A stretch of DNA of 64,000 bases, taken from the NCBI GenBank assembly GCA_021201135.1, contig JAJQGT010000009.1, forward strand, positions 174,715 through 238,714, given 5' to 3'. The DNA comes from Oscillospiraceae bacterium. GTDB lineage: Bacteria; Bacillota; Clostridia; Oscillospirales; Ruminococcaceae. How positions within the stretch are numbered: position 1 is the stretch's first letter; the number at the start of each line of letters is the position of its first letter. Under the pieces are notes generated by a model, which did not search any database, was not told where the DNA came from, and saw only the letters and a program-made list of their open reading frames with translations. Positions 1-8,674 of this stretch are shown here, piece after piece. Both the position numbers and the translations under genes were made by a program.

Positions 1-111
1 AATCAGTTATCGCTATCGTCCCCAAGTGATTCTCAATCTTTACCATTAAAAAGTACCATCCCTTTCGTCAGGATTTTCTGAAAGCCCGGAGATTTCTCCC
101 CAAAGCCGCAT

Positions 112-669
112 TTACTCATTATATAAAGCTATAATATCACATTCCGAGGATGATTTCAAGAGTATTTCGCCCGAAATTTCGCCACCTGATGAAAATAACG
201 GCACTTTCGCAACTCCTTTGTCCGAATAAATCCCATTATACAAATCGATAAGCCCGACTTTAACGTCCGCAACGGCGAGTATTCCCGTAATCTCGTCCGA
301 CGGGATTTCAAAAAGCTTTCCCGGCGAGCTCTCGCAGAATACAACAGCGGTTCCCATATAAATATCGGGGCTGTGCCAGAGGTAATCGAGATACGGCGCT
401 ATATTTTCCGTTCCGGAAAATGCTATAAGCTCTGTGTCGCCTAAAAATACCTCTTTTCCGGTCTCGAGTGCAAGCTTTTCCTCAGCTTCGGGGAGGCTGT
501 CGCAGACATAGGTGTAGACCTCAATCTCGTTTTCAGGCGAGAAAGCCTGATAGGTAACGGTGTTTTCACCGATTCCTATGGCGGTGACTACAAGTCTTTT
601 CTGAACATCCGAGCTCTCACAGCCGGTGAGAAGCAGTAGCACTGCAATCATTGCAACGAGTTTACGCAT
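112..669 (-). CDS. Ger(x)C-family spore germination lipoprotein, short/truncated
   Basis: Lipoprotein signal MRKLVAMIAVLLLLTGC; GerAC-like N-terminal domain (QKRLVVTAIGIG...); directly downstream of gerAB/gerAA-like genes; only 185 aa, shorter than typical GerAC. Confidence 0.7.
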   Translation of the reverse strand: MRKLVAMIAVLLLLTGCESSDVQKRLVVTAIGIGENTVTYQAFSPENEIEVYTYVCDSLPEAEEKLALETGKEVFLGDTELIAFSGTENIAPYLDYLWHSPDIYMGTAVVFCESSPGKLFEIPSDEITGILAVADVKVGLIDLYNGIYSDKGVAKVPLFSSGGEISGEILLKSSSECDIIALYNE

Positions 670-1724
670 CTTCTTATTCCCCTTTCTGCAAGTAATACCG
701 TCGGCAAGAGCACGCCGAGGAGCAGTATCCCTGCCGTTTTGATTATCAGAGCCACTTCGCCGTTGAAATCCAGCTCAAAATTATATGCCAATATTGCGGC
801 TACGGCTGTAATCAGCATAGCCGAAAGCTCGCCGATTGTGTGCTTCCTGCCCTTCAAGCCGTCCGAGGCGATGAAGAGATAGATGCCGCAGACCAACACG
901 GCATTCATGCACCAGACGAACATGTTGACGGCGTCGAAGCTCTGAACGAAGACGGTTCTGGCGTATGCCCCGAGCGCCAGCAAAGGATAGCCGAGAATGT
1001 CGGCAAACTTTCCGAGCACAAGTATTATCAGCAGTGCAAGCACCTCGAGCATGAGAAGCTTGAAGCCGAGATACCCCGCCGCCGCTTTCTTTGCGCCGTC
1101 CTTTGAGTCGTTCAGGTGGTTTCCTAAGATTACAAGCATCGGAAGCCACCAGCTCGAGGACAGGTCCCGGACGGCATAATCAAGAATTGCAGGGAAATCG
1201 TTCCCGGTTATCGGAGTAAGATTCGAAGCATTGAATGTCCCCTCGCTGACTGCCGCCATCGAGACAAAAAGGGCTATGAAAATCCAGAAGACAACCGTCC
1301 CCGCCCGGGCAAGGGCTTCTATCCCGAGGTGTGCGCAGTATGCGGCGGCAAGCGAAAGTATCACAATAACGGCAATCGGGCTGATGACACGCCGGAATTC
1401 CCGGTGCATGAACTCGGCGATATACTTGATTGTGCCGGTGGCGATATAGATGAAGTAGAGGCTGTAGAGGGCTCGCAAAAGCGCATAAATCCACCTGTAG
1501 CCGCCGGAAAGCTCACGAACGATGTCAACGCCGCCGTCGATGAGAATCAGTGCGGGAAGCGCAAGTGCGGCTTCGATGAGGGTTGTGACAACGAGAGTCG
1601 GGAGCATATATGTGCCGACCGAGAAGTCGGCTGAATGAAAGACCATTGTGTGCATGATTCGGGCGAGGATGAGGAGGATAAACATCTGCCCTGTGCTTAT
1701 CTTTGCCGAGATTTTCTCGTTCAT
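648..1724 (-). CDS. GerAB-like spore germination permease
   Basis: 358 aa, multiple TM segments, operon position between GerAA-like and GerAC-like genes. Confidence 0.75.
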   Translation of the reverse strand: MNEKISAKISTGQMFILLILARIMHTMVFHSADFSVGTYMLPTLVVTTLIEAALALPALILIDGGVDIVRELSGGYRWIYALLRALYSLYFIYIATGTIKYIAEFMHREFRRVISPIAVIVILSLAAAYCAHLGIEALARAGTVVFWIFIALFVSMAAVSEGTFNASNLTPITGNDFPAILDYAVRDLSSSWWLPMLVILGNHLNDSKDGAKKAAAGYLGFKLLMLEVLALLIILVLGKFADILGYPLLALGAYARTVFVQSFDAVNMFVWCMNAVLVCGIYLFIASDGLKGRKHTIGELSAMLITAVAAILAYNFELDFNGEVALIIKTAGILLLGVLLPTVLLAERGIRRCVNSLQ

Positions 1725-3191
1725 GATTCCCTCCCCGAACCGTTAAGGCTTTCGATCGTGACCTTTCGCTTCTGCATTTTCCGGTATCCTACACGCCAGA
1801 GTAAATCTCTCGTCGCCTTCATCGTGAACGGTGCCGCAGGCGAAAGATACGGGACATTGAGGCAATCGCTCGCCGAGGCGTTCACGAGCACCAGAAGGTA
1901 GAACACCGCCATCCCGAAGAAACCCCAGAGTCCTCCCGCAAGGATGCCGATAAAGCGCAGGACTGTCAGTTGCGGATTGAGGCTTGGCAGGACGAACGAG
2001 CAGGTTGCGGTGATGCCGATTATGATGAGAAGCGGCGAGGAGATGAGCCCGCTTGTGACGGCGGCGTCGCCGATGACGAGCCCGTCGACAATCGAGACGG
2101 CTCCGCCGACAGCCTTCGGGAGCCGAAGCCCCGCCTCGCGCATTATCTCGAACAGCACGACGACTATAACCATCTCGAGCATCAGTGGGAAAGGCGTGTC
2201 CTCCTCCGAAGTGATTAAGTTCGTCATGATGGTTTTCGCCAGTATTTCGGGGTGATGAATCGTGGCGGCAAGGTAGATTCCCGGGAGGAAGCCCGCCGCA
2301 AGGAACGAGAGATACCGGAGGAGCCTCTGGAGAAATGCGAAATAAGGCTTTTCCTCGTAGTCGTCGACCGCCTGGAAGTTCTCCATGAAGAGTGCCGGAC
2401 AGACGACAGCAAACGGCACTCCGTCGATGAGAACAGCGATTCTTCCCTCGTTGATTTTTGCCGCCAATGTGTCGGGGCGCTCTGTCGTCGAGCATCCCGA
2501 GAAGAAGGAGCCCGAATTGCCCGACAGAAACGGCTCGAGGCAACCCGTCCCCGAGATAATATCGAGCCTGATTTCGTCGAGTCGGGATTTTACCTCTTCG
2601 ACAAGATTATCCGGAGCCTTGCCCGAGATATAGACGATTGCGAGCTCGGTTTGGCTGATTTTTCCTGTCTTAAGCGTCTCGAATCGAAGAAGCGGGCTCT
2701 TGAGGCGGCGTCGAATCAGTGACATGCTGGTCTTCAAGTTATCCGAAAGGGCTTCCATACTGCCCTTGATGTTGTTTTCGGTTGCGGGCTCGGAGATGCT
2801 TCGGGTCTTAAAGCCCTGCGCACCGATTGCCGCTCCCCTCTTCTCGCCGTTTATGAGAACCACCGCAAAGCCTGAGCAAAGGCGTTCCGAAACGTCGGAA
2901 TAGCTCCGAATCGGCTTGCTTTCCGTCGAAAACAAGCCCTTACGCATGAGATAATCATAAATATCCGGCGGCTGGGCAAGCATTTTTTTTGAAATCCATC
3001 AGCGGCGAGAAGAGCATCTTTGAGAGGTCTGATGAACTCGTCATCCCCTCGAGCGTCAGGACGGCGCACTTTATCCCCGAAGCCTCAAATCTGACTATGT
3101 TCAGGTCGTCCGAATCGCCGAAAAGCTCCCGTATTCTTGCGAGCGAGCGCTCGAGGACCGGCGACAGTCTTTCGTTCAGGCTTAAATTCAC
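1721..3191 (-). pseudogene. GerAA-like spore germination protein, reading frame split in an A8 run
   Basis: N-terminal part in ORF 2955..3260 (VNLSLNERLSPVLERSL...FSPLMDFKK) and the rest in ORF 1721..2983 (MLAQPPDIYDYLMRKG...); frames join if 7 rather than 8 A (T8 on + strand at 2983-2990) are read. Confidence 0.75.
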
Positions 3192-3293
3192 AATAATCAC
3201 CCTTTCTTTTCGGATTAGTTTTTGCAGAAAGCACGGGGATATTCGGAAGTGTTCCGGCAAAAATAGGTTCAGAAACTTGGAAAGGATAAAATC

Positions 3294-3965
3294 ATGCTCA
3301 TAGTTTTCATAAGAGGAATCATAGTTTATTTTCTCGTCATCTTCGCCACCCGGGTTATGGGGAAAAGACAGCTTGGCGAGCTCTCGCCGTCGGAGCTCGT
3401 CATCACGATATTAATCTCGAACATAGCCACCCTTGCAATGGAGGACCCCGAGGCTTCGCTCATAACGGGAGTCGTACCTATCTTAACTCTCGTCTGTCTT
3501 GACATCTTAGCGTCATTTGCGGCTCTAAAGTCAAGAAAGCTCCGGCATGTCATCTCCGGCAGACCTAAAGTCATAATTTCCGGTGGCAAGCTCAATCAAT
3601 CTGTCATGAAAGAATTAAGATTCACGGTCGACGATGTCTGCTCGGCGCTTAGGAACAGCGGAGTTTTCGACATTGACGAAGTCCAGTATGCCGTTGTCGA
3701 GACGACGGGAACAATAAGCGTGCTCCTTAAGGCTCCGAACAGACCTGTTACGCCCGAAACAATGGCGACCCCCGAAGCCTCGAGCGACCCGCCGCAGGTG
3801 CTGATTTCCGACGGGGACATCATCGCAAGCGGCATGAACGGGGCGGGCTTGGACGAAAAAGCTCTCCGCAAAGAACTGAAGCGAAAGCACCTTGAGCCGT
3901 CGGAGGTTCTTCTTTGCATGATGCGACCGGACAACACACTCTATATAATTCCGAAGGAGAAGTGA
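3294..3965 (+). CDS. DUF421 (YetF-like) membrane protein
   Basis: FATRVMGKRQLGELSPSELVITILISN... characteristic of DUF421 family. Confidence 0.85.
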   Translation: MLIVFIRGIIVYFLVIFATRVMGKRQLGELSPSELVITILISNIATLAMEDPEASLITGVVPILTLVCLDILASFAALKSRKLRHVISGRPKVIISGGKLNQSVMKELRFTVDDVCSALRNSGVFDIDEVQYAVVETTGTISVLLKAPNRPVTPETMATPEASSDPPQVLISDGDIIASGMNGAGLDEKALRKELKRKHLEPSEVLLCMMRPDNTLYIIPKEK

Positions 3966-3967
3966 TT

Positions 3968-4336
3968 ATGAAACGGATTCTCATAAGCATAGTCATAATC
4001 GCCGCCATCATCGCGGCGGGGTGCTTCGCCATTGCGGGCATCGAGGCGGAGAACACGAAGATTTACGGGAAGATTGAAAAAGTGCTGAGTTCAAGCATTG
4101 AGGAAGAAGCCGAAGAAGCTGTTTCAGACCTCGAAGAGGCGTTCCGGGAATATTCTAAACGGCTATCCTGTGTTGTGGATGAAGATATTTTGGAAGAGAT
4201 GGAGGGTGCGGTTTATATGCTCCGACCGATGCTTGAATCGCATTCGGACGAATTCACGGCGCAGTGCGAGCTTCTTCGGTCATATGCAAAAAGAATTCTT
4301 GACCGTGAAATTCCGACGCTCGGGAGAATACTTTAA
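3968..4336 (+). CDS. DUF4363-like small membrane protein
   Basis: N-terminal TM, helical; ATG at 3968; follows DUF421 gene as commonly seen. Confidence 0.6.
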   Translation: MKRILISIVIIAAIIAAGCFAIAGIEAENTKIYGKIEKVLSSSIEEEAEEAVSDLEEAFREYSKRLSCVVDEDILEEMEGAVYMLRPMLESHSDEFTAQCELLRSYAKRILDREIPTLGRIL

Positions 4337-4371
4337 GGCGGAAAAACAGGCTTAAATTTCGGATTTTTTTG

Positions 4372-4400
4372 TTGCAAAAGGTGCGAAAATATGCTATAAT
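4372..4400 (+). promoter_or_regulatory. Putative sigma-A promoter for nrdR (TTGCAA-17-TATAAT)
   Basis: Direct motif match, upstream of nrdR. Confidence 0.6.
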
Positions 4401-4457
4401 ATTTGTAATATAAATTGCAATCCACAAACGACCTATGCTATGGAAGGGGAGACTTGC

Positions 4458-4904
4458 ATGAATTGCCCGTTCTGCGGTTATGATGACACCAAGGTTATTG
4501 ATTCGCGCCCGAGCGACGAGAAGATTCGCCGCCGCAGGGAGTGTTCCCAATGCGGCAGGAGGTTTACGACCTATGAGGTTGTCGAGAAGCCGGTTCTGAT
4601 GGTCATCAAGAAGGACGGCAGTTACGAGCCGTTCATCCGCGAGAAGGTCATCGTCGGCATCACCTCCGCCACCAAGAAGCGCGCCGTCAGTCCCGAAACC
4701 ATCGAGCACATCGTCGACGACATCGAGAATCGCCTTGCGAACGAGATGAGGACCGAAATCACCACCGCCGAAATCGGCGACAGCGTTCTTTCAGCCCTCA
4801 AGGACATCGACCTTGTGGCATACGTCCGCTTTGCGTCAATCTATAAAGAGTTCGACGACCCGGAAAGCTTTATCAAGGTCATCACCGAGCTCAGCGAAGG
4901 ATAA
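4458..4904 (+). CDS. nrdR: Transcriptional repressor NrdR
   Basis: MNCPFCGYDDTKVIDSRPSDEKIRRRRECSQCGRRFTTYE: Zn ribbon and ATP-cone. Confidence 0.95.
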   Translation: MNCPFCGYDDTKVIDSRPSDEKIRRRRECSQCGRRFTTYEVVEKPVLMVIKKDGSYEPFIREKVIVGITSATKKRAVSPETIEHIVDDIENRLANEMRTEITTAEIGDSVLSALKDIDLVAYVRFASIYKEFDDPESFIKVITELSEG

Positions 4905-4910
4905 CATTTC

Positions 4911-4937
4911 CCGCAGGATTTCTGCGGGATTTTTTGT
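4911..4937 (+). terminator. Rho-independent terminator after nrdR
   Basis: cccgcaggatttctgcgggattttttg hairpin plus T-run. Confidence 0.75.
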
Positions 4938-4945
4938 TATTATGC

Positions 4946-4974
4946 TTGACAGCGCTATGGCGTTTCGTTATAAT
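4946..4974 (+). promoter_or_regulatory. Sigma-A promoter TTGACA-17-TATAAT for rubredoxin/fprA
   Basis: Exact consensus hexamers with 17-bp spacer. Confidence 0.75.
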
Positions 4975-5038
4975 ATCAGTAGAGGCTTTTTTAGGAATGC
5001 TTCTTAAAAATGAATTTACTTTGAAAGGATGATTTTGA

Positions 5039-5194
5039 ATGAAATATGTATGCACGGTTTGCGGATATGTTTATGATGAGGAACTCGGGGATCCCGACAA
5101 CGGAATAGCTCCCGGCACAAAATTTGAAGATTTGCCTGAGGATTTCACCTGCCCTCTTTGCGGAGTCGGCAAGGATATGTTTGAGGAAGAATAA
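5039..5194 (+). CDS. Rubredoxin (51 aa, below ORF-track cutoff)
   Basis: [51 protein letters not shown]; two CxxCG motifs. Confidence 0.95.
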   Translation: MKYVCTVCGYVYDEELGDPDNGIAPGTKFEDLPEDFTCPLCGVGKDMFEEE

Positions 5195-5197
5195 TCT

Positions 5198-6406
5198 ATG
5201 TATTGCATAAGAAATGTAACCCCCGACCTTCTCTGGGTCGGCGGGGATGACAGACGGCTCGCTATGTTCGAGGGCGTCTATTCGGTGCCGGACGGAGTTT
5301 CTTATAATTCTTATCTCTTGCTTGACGAGAAAACGGTGCTCTTCGACACTGTTGACCATGCTGTAGAGAAGGTGTTCCTTGAGAACGTCGAGCACGGGCT
5401 CGGCGAAAGAAGCCTCGATTATCTCGTGATTCACCATATGGAGCCCGACCATTCGGCGACCATGAAGGCGATTCTTGCGATTTACCCTGACGTCACCGTC
5501 GTCTGCAACAAGAAGATTCAGGGGATGATAAACCAGTTCTTCGGCGAGAACGTCGTAAAGAATTATCTCCTTGTCGGCGAGGGCGACACCCTCGAGACCG
5601 GCAAGCACAAGCTTACATTCCTGATGGCTCCGATGGTTCACTGGCCCGAGGTCATGGTGAGCTACGATTTGACCGACAAAATTCTCTTCTCGGCTGACGC
5701 TTTCGGCACATTCGGAGCGCTGAACGGCGCACTCTTTGCCGACGAAGTCGACTTCTTCGGGGACTATCTCGGAGAGGCGAGAAGATATTACACAAATATC
5801 GTCGGCAAGTACGGCACGCAGGTGCAGGCGCTTCTCAAGAAAGCCGCAACAGTGGAAATCGAAATGATTTGCCCGCTCCACGGCTTTGTCTGGAGAAGAA
5901 ATATCGGTGACTATATCGAGAAGTACCGTCAATGGTCAAGCTATGAGCCTGAGGTCACCGGAGTTATGATTGCCTATGCTTCCGTCTATGGCAACACCGA
6001 GAATGCCGCGAATATCCTCGCCTGCAAGCTCCGTGAAAAGGGCATAAAGACCAAGGTCTTTGATGTTTCCGTCACGGCTTCCTCGGAAATCGTTGCGGCG
6101 GCGTTTGAATACAGCCATCTGGTATTTGCATCGACCACTTACAACGCAGGTATATTCATCAGCATGGACGAGCTTCTTCGGGACATCGCTTCCCACAACC
6201 TCCAGAACCGCACGGTTGCCTTCATCGAGAACGGCTCCTGGGCGGCGACGAGCGGCAAGCTCATGCGTGAGATAATCGGCGGGCTCAAGAATATGAATAT
6301 CCTTGAGAGCACTGTGTCGATTAAATCTTCTCTCAAAGAGAGCCAGCTCGCGGAGATTGACGCTCTGGCGGACGCCATTGCGGAGACGATGCCAATGGCG
6401 CTTTAA
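5198..6406 (+). CDS. fprA: FprA family A-type flavoprotein (flavodiiron protein)
   Basis: HHMEPDHSATM metallo-beta-lactamase motif plus C-terminal flavodoxin domain; next to rubredoxin. Confidence 0.93.
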   Translation: MYCIRNVTPDLLWVGGDDRRLAMFEGVYSVPDGVSYNSYLLLDEKTVLFDTVDHAVEKVFLENVEHGLGERSLDYLVIHHMEPDHSATMKAILAIYPDVTVVCNKKIQGMINQFFGENVVKNYLLVGEGDTLETGKHKLTFLMAPMVHWPEVMVSYDLTDKILFSADAFGTFGALNGALFADEVDFFGDYLGEARRYYTNIVGKYGTQVQALLKKAATVEIEMICPLHGFVWRRNIGDYIEKYRQWSSYEPEVTGVMIAYASVYGNTENAANILACKLREKGIKTKVFDVSVTASSEIVAAAFEYSHLVFASTTYNAGIFISMDELLRDIASHNLQNRTVAFIENGSWAATSGKLMREIIGGLKNMNILESTVSIKSSLKESQLAEIDALADAIAETMPMAL

Positions 6407-6424
6407 CCCCTCCTGAAATAAAAG

Positions 6425-6466
6425 AAAAGCCCGCAGGCTGATTCAGCTTGTGGGCTTGTTTTTTCT
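6425..6466. terminator. Hairpin terminator between fprA and tadA
   Basis: aaaagcccgcaggctgattcagcttgtgggcttgtttttt. Confidence 0.65.
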
Positions 6467-6910
6467 GAGCTCCCGGAAGAATCTGCTCAATATCTCCGAG
6501 CACTCATCTTTAAGCACCCCCGAAATCACTTCGGACTTGTGGTTATAGGGAAGGTCGAAGAGGTTGATGACAGAGCTTAGAGACCCGGCTTTCGGGTCAC
6601 TGGCGCCGTAGACGACTCTTGGGATCCTTGAATTTATGATAGCTCCGGCGCACATCGGGCAGGGCTCGAGGGTAACATACATCGTGCAACCGATGAGCCG
6701 CCAGCCGCCGAGGGCTTTGCTTGCCGCATCAATCGCCATTATCTCGGCGTGGGCAAGAGGCGATTTTGCCGATTCGCGGAGGTTATAGCCCTCCCCCACT
6801 ATCTCGCCGGTGGAATCCCTGACAATGACCGCCCCGACAGGCGTCTCGCCCAAAGAATACGCCCTTTCGGCTAACTTAAGGGCGCAATTCATGTAGTATT
6901 CATGTGTCAT
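6443..6910 (-). CDS. tadA: tRNA adenosine(34) deaminase
   Basis: PLAHAEIMAI...TLEPCPMCAGAI; likely start at MTHEYYMN (6910). Confidence 0.9.
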   Translation of the reverse strand: MTHEYYMNCALKLAERAYSLGETPVGAVIVRDSTGEIVGEGYNLRESAKSPLAHAEIMAIDAASKALGGWRLIGCTMYVTLEPCPMCAGAIINSRIPRVVYGASDPKAGSLSSVINLFDLPYNHKSEVISGVLKDECSEILSRFFRELRKNKPTS

Positions 6911-7674
6911 CAGGGCTGAGCCTCCTTCAGGGCTTCTTTGATTGCGGAAAGCATGAACTTTATAAATTCGGTGGATTCGCACTCGAGATTCGAGGCGTTA
7001 ATCGCCTCGTAATATTCAGCCTGCCTGTCGTGGACGACCGATTCAACCGGAAGCCATGCAAATAGCGGATTGTATTTCGACAGAATAAGCGTGTGCCACA
7101 GCCGCCCGATTCTGCCGTTGCCGTCAAGGAACGGATGGATGAGCTCAAGCTCATAATGCACAACGCACCCCAAAATAATCGGGTCTATATCGGAGCCTTC
7201 AGCCCACTCAAGGAGATTTTCCACAGCTTCGGGAACGTAATTCGGCAACGTTCCGAAATGGACGATGTTGCCGTCCTTGTCGACCACGCCGACCGGCTTT
7301 GTGCGGAACATTCCGCACTCGGAAATAAGCCCCCGCATCATAACGCCATGAGCCTTGACCAGGTCATCTGTCGAATAGGGGTTCAACTCGTCGAGCCTTT
7401 CATAGATTTCGTAGGCGTTCTTGACCTCTTCGATGTCTGCAGGGGGAGCAAGCACCCGTTTGCCGTTCAGAACAGCCGTCACACCCTCGAGGCTCAAGGT
7501 GTTCTGCTCAATAGCGAGCGACCCGTAGATGGTTTTTATGCGGTTTTCGCGGCGAAGAGTCGGGTTTGTAGAGAGCTTTTCGGAGTTCTCTAAAACACCG
7601 ATAAGCCCTTTGATTTCGTCCACTTGGGATTCTATCTCGGGCGTTATTTCAAAAGGAGGATTTTTATTTGTCAT
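6910..7674 (-). CDS. Fic family protein
   Basis: HPFLDGNGRIGR Fic motif. Confidence 0.93.
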   Translation of the reverse strand: MTNKNPPFEITPEIESQVDEIKGLIGVLENSEKLSTNPTLRRENRIKTIYGSLAIEQNTLSLEGVTAVLNGKRVLAPPADIEEVKNAYEIYERLDELNPYSTDDLVKAHGVMMRGLISECGMFRTKPVGVVDKDGNIVHFGTLPNYVPEAVENLLEWAEGSDIDPIILGCVVHYELELIHPFLDGNGRIGRLWHTLILSKYNPLFAWLPVESVVHDRQAEYYEAINASNLECESTEFIKFMLSAIKEALKEAQP

Positions 7675-7695
7675 AAGATTACCTCCCGTTTCAGA

Positions 7696-8298
7696 TTATA
7701 TTTCGTTCCGATTCTCCAACGCCTTGAAGAGCGTTACCTCATCCGCATATTCGAGCATGGCGCCGATGGGGAGACCGAAGGCGAGGCGAGTGGTTTTTAC
7801 GCCGAGGGGCTTTAAGAGCTTGCTCACATACATCGCGGTGGCTTCGCCCTCTGGGGTCGGGTTGGTCGCCATTATGACCTCGTTCACGTTGCCCTCACCA
7901 ATTCGCTTAAGAAGCTCGTTTACCCGAAGCTTGTCGGGGGTCACGCCGTCAATCGGAGAGATTAAGCCGTGTAGAACGTGATAAACGCCCTTATACTCCT
8001 TGGTGCGCTCGAATGCGGCGATGTCCTTGGGGCTTTCGACAACGCAGATGGTCGAGTGATCCCTCGTCTCGTCAGAGCAGATCGAGCATATATCTTTTTC
8101 GGTGAGGTTCTGGCAAATCTTGCAGCAATGAACGGTTTTATGCGTATTGACGATGGCATTGGCAAAAGCCTGAGCCTCTTCGTCGGTCATGGACATGACG
8201 AAATAGGACAGCCTCTGTGCCGTCTTCATACCTATTCCCGGAAGCTTGGCGAACTGCTCCGCCAAAAGCGTCAGCGGGAGAGCACCCGAGTCCGCCAT
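7696..8298 (-). CDS. recR: Recombination protein RecR
   Basis: LAEQFAKLPGIGMKTAQRL; C4 Zn motif; TOPRIM; synteny with ybaB/dnaX. Confidence 0.97.
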   Translation of the reverse strand: MADSGALPLTLLAEQFAKLPGIGMKTAQRLSYFVMSMTDEEAQAFANAIVNTHKTVHCCKICQNLTEKDICSICSDETRDHSTICVVESPKDIAAFERTKEYKGVYHVLHGLISPIDGVTPDKLRVNELLKRIGEGNVNEVIMATNPTPEGEATAMYVSKLLKPLGVKTTRLAFGLPIGAMLEYADEVTLFKALENRNEI

Positions 8299-8645
8299 CA
8301 GAATACGCCCGGCATGTTCATCCCGCCGGTGATCTTGTTCATTCCCGCATTCGACTCGGTTTCAATCTGGGTGAGAACCTCATTTACGGCGCTTGCAACC
8401 AGATCCTCGAGCATTTCGACGTCCTCGGGGTCAACGACCTCCGGCTGGATTGTGACAGCCTGAACTTCGCGCTTGCCGTTCATGGTTATCTCAACGGCGC
8501 CGCCGCCGACAGTTGCCTTGAACTCTCTTGCCTCAAAATCGGTCTGGAAGGTTTCCATTTCCTCCTGCATCTTCTGAGCCTGACGAATCATCTGGTTCAT
8601 GTTCTGCTGTCCGCCGCCCATTCCTTGTGGTACTCTTGCTTTCAT
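8298..8645 (-). CDS. YbaB/EbfC family nucleoid-associated protein
   Basis: Sequence and dnaX-ybaB-recR synteny. Confidence 0.93.
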   Translation of the reverse strand: MKARVPQGMGGGQQNMNQMIRQAQKMQEEMETFQTDFEAREFKATVGGGAVEITMNGKREVQAVTIQPEVVDPEDVEMLEDLVASAVNEVLTQIETESNAGMNKITGGMNMPGVF

Positions 8646-8674
8646 GGTAATTGCTCCTTTTTATATTAATATGT

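Noticed and set aside
1743-2543. 266-aa reverse ORF, Arg-rich
   Set aside because: Alternate frame of the gerAA-like gene; implausible composition
4991-5932. 313-aa reverse ORF
   Set aside because: Antisense shadow of the well-supported rubredoxin/fprA genes; no family resemblance
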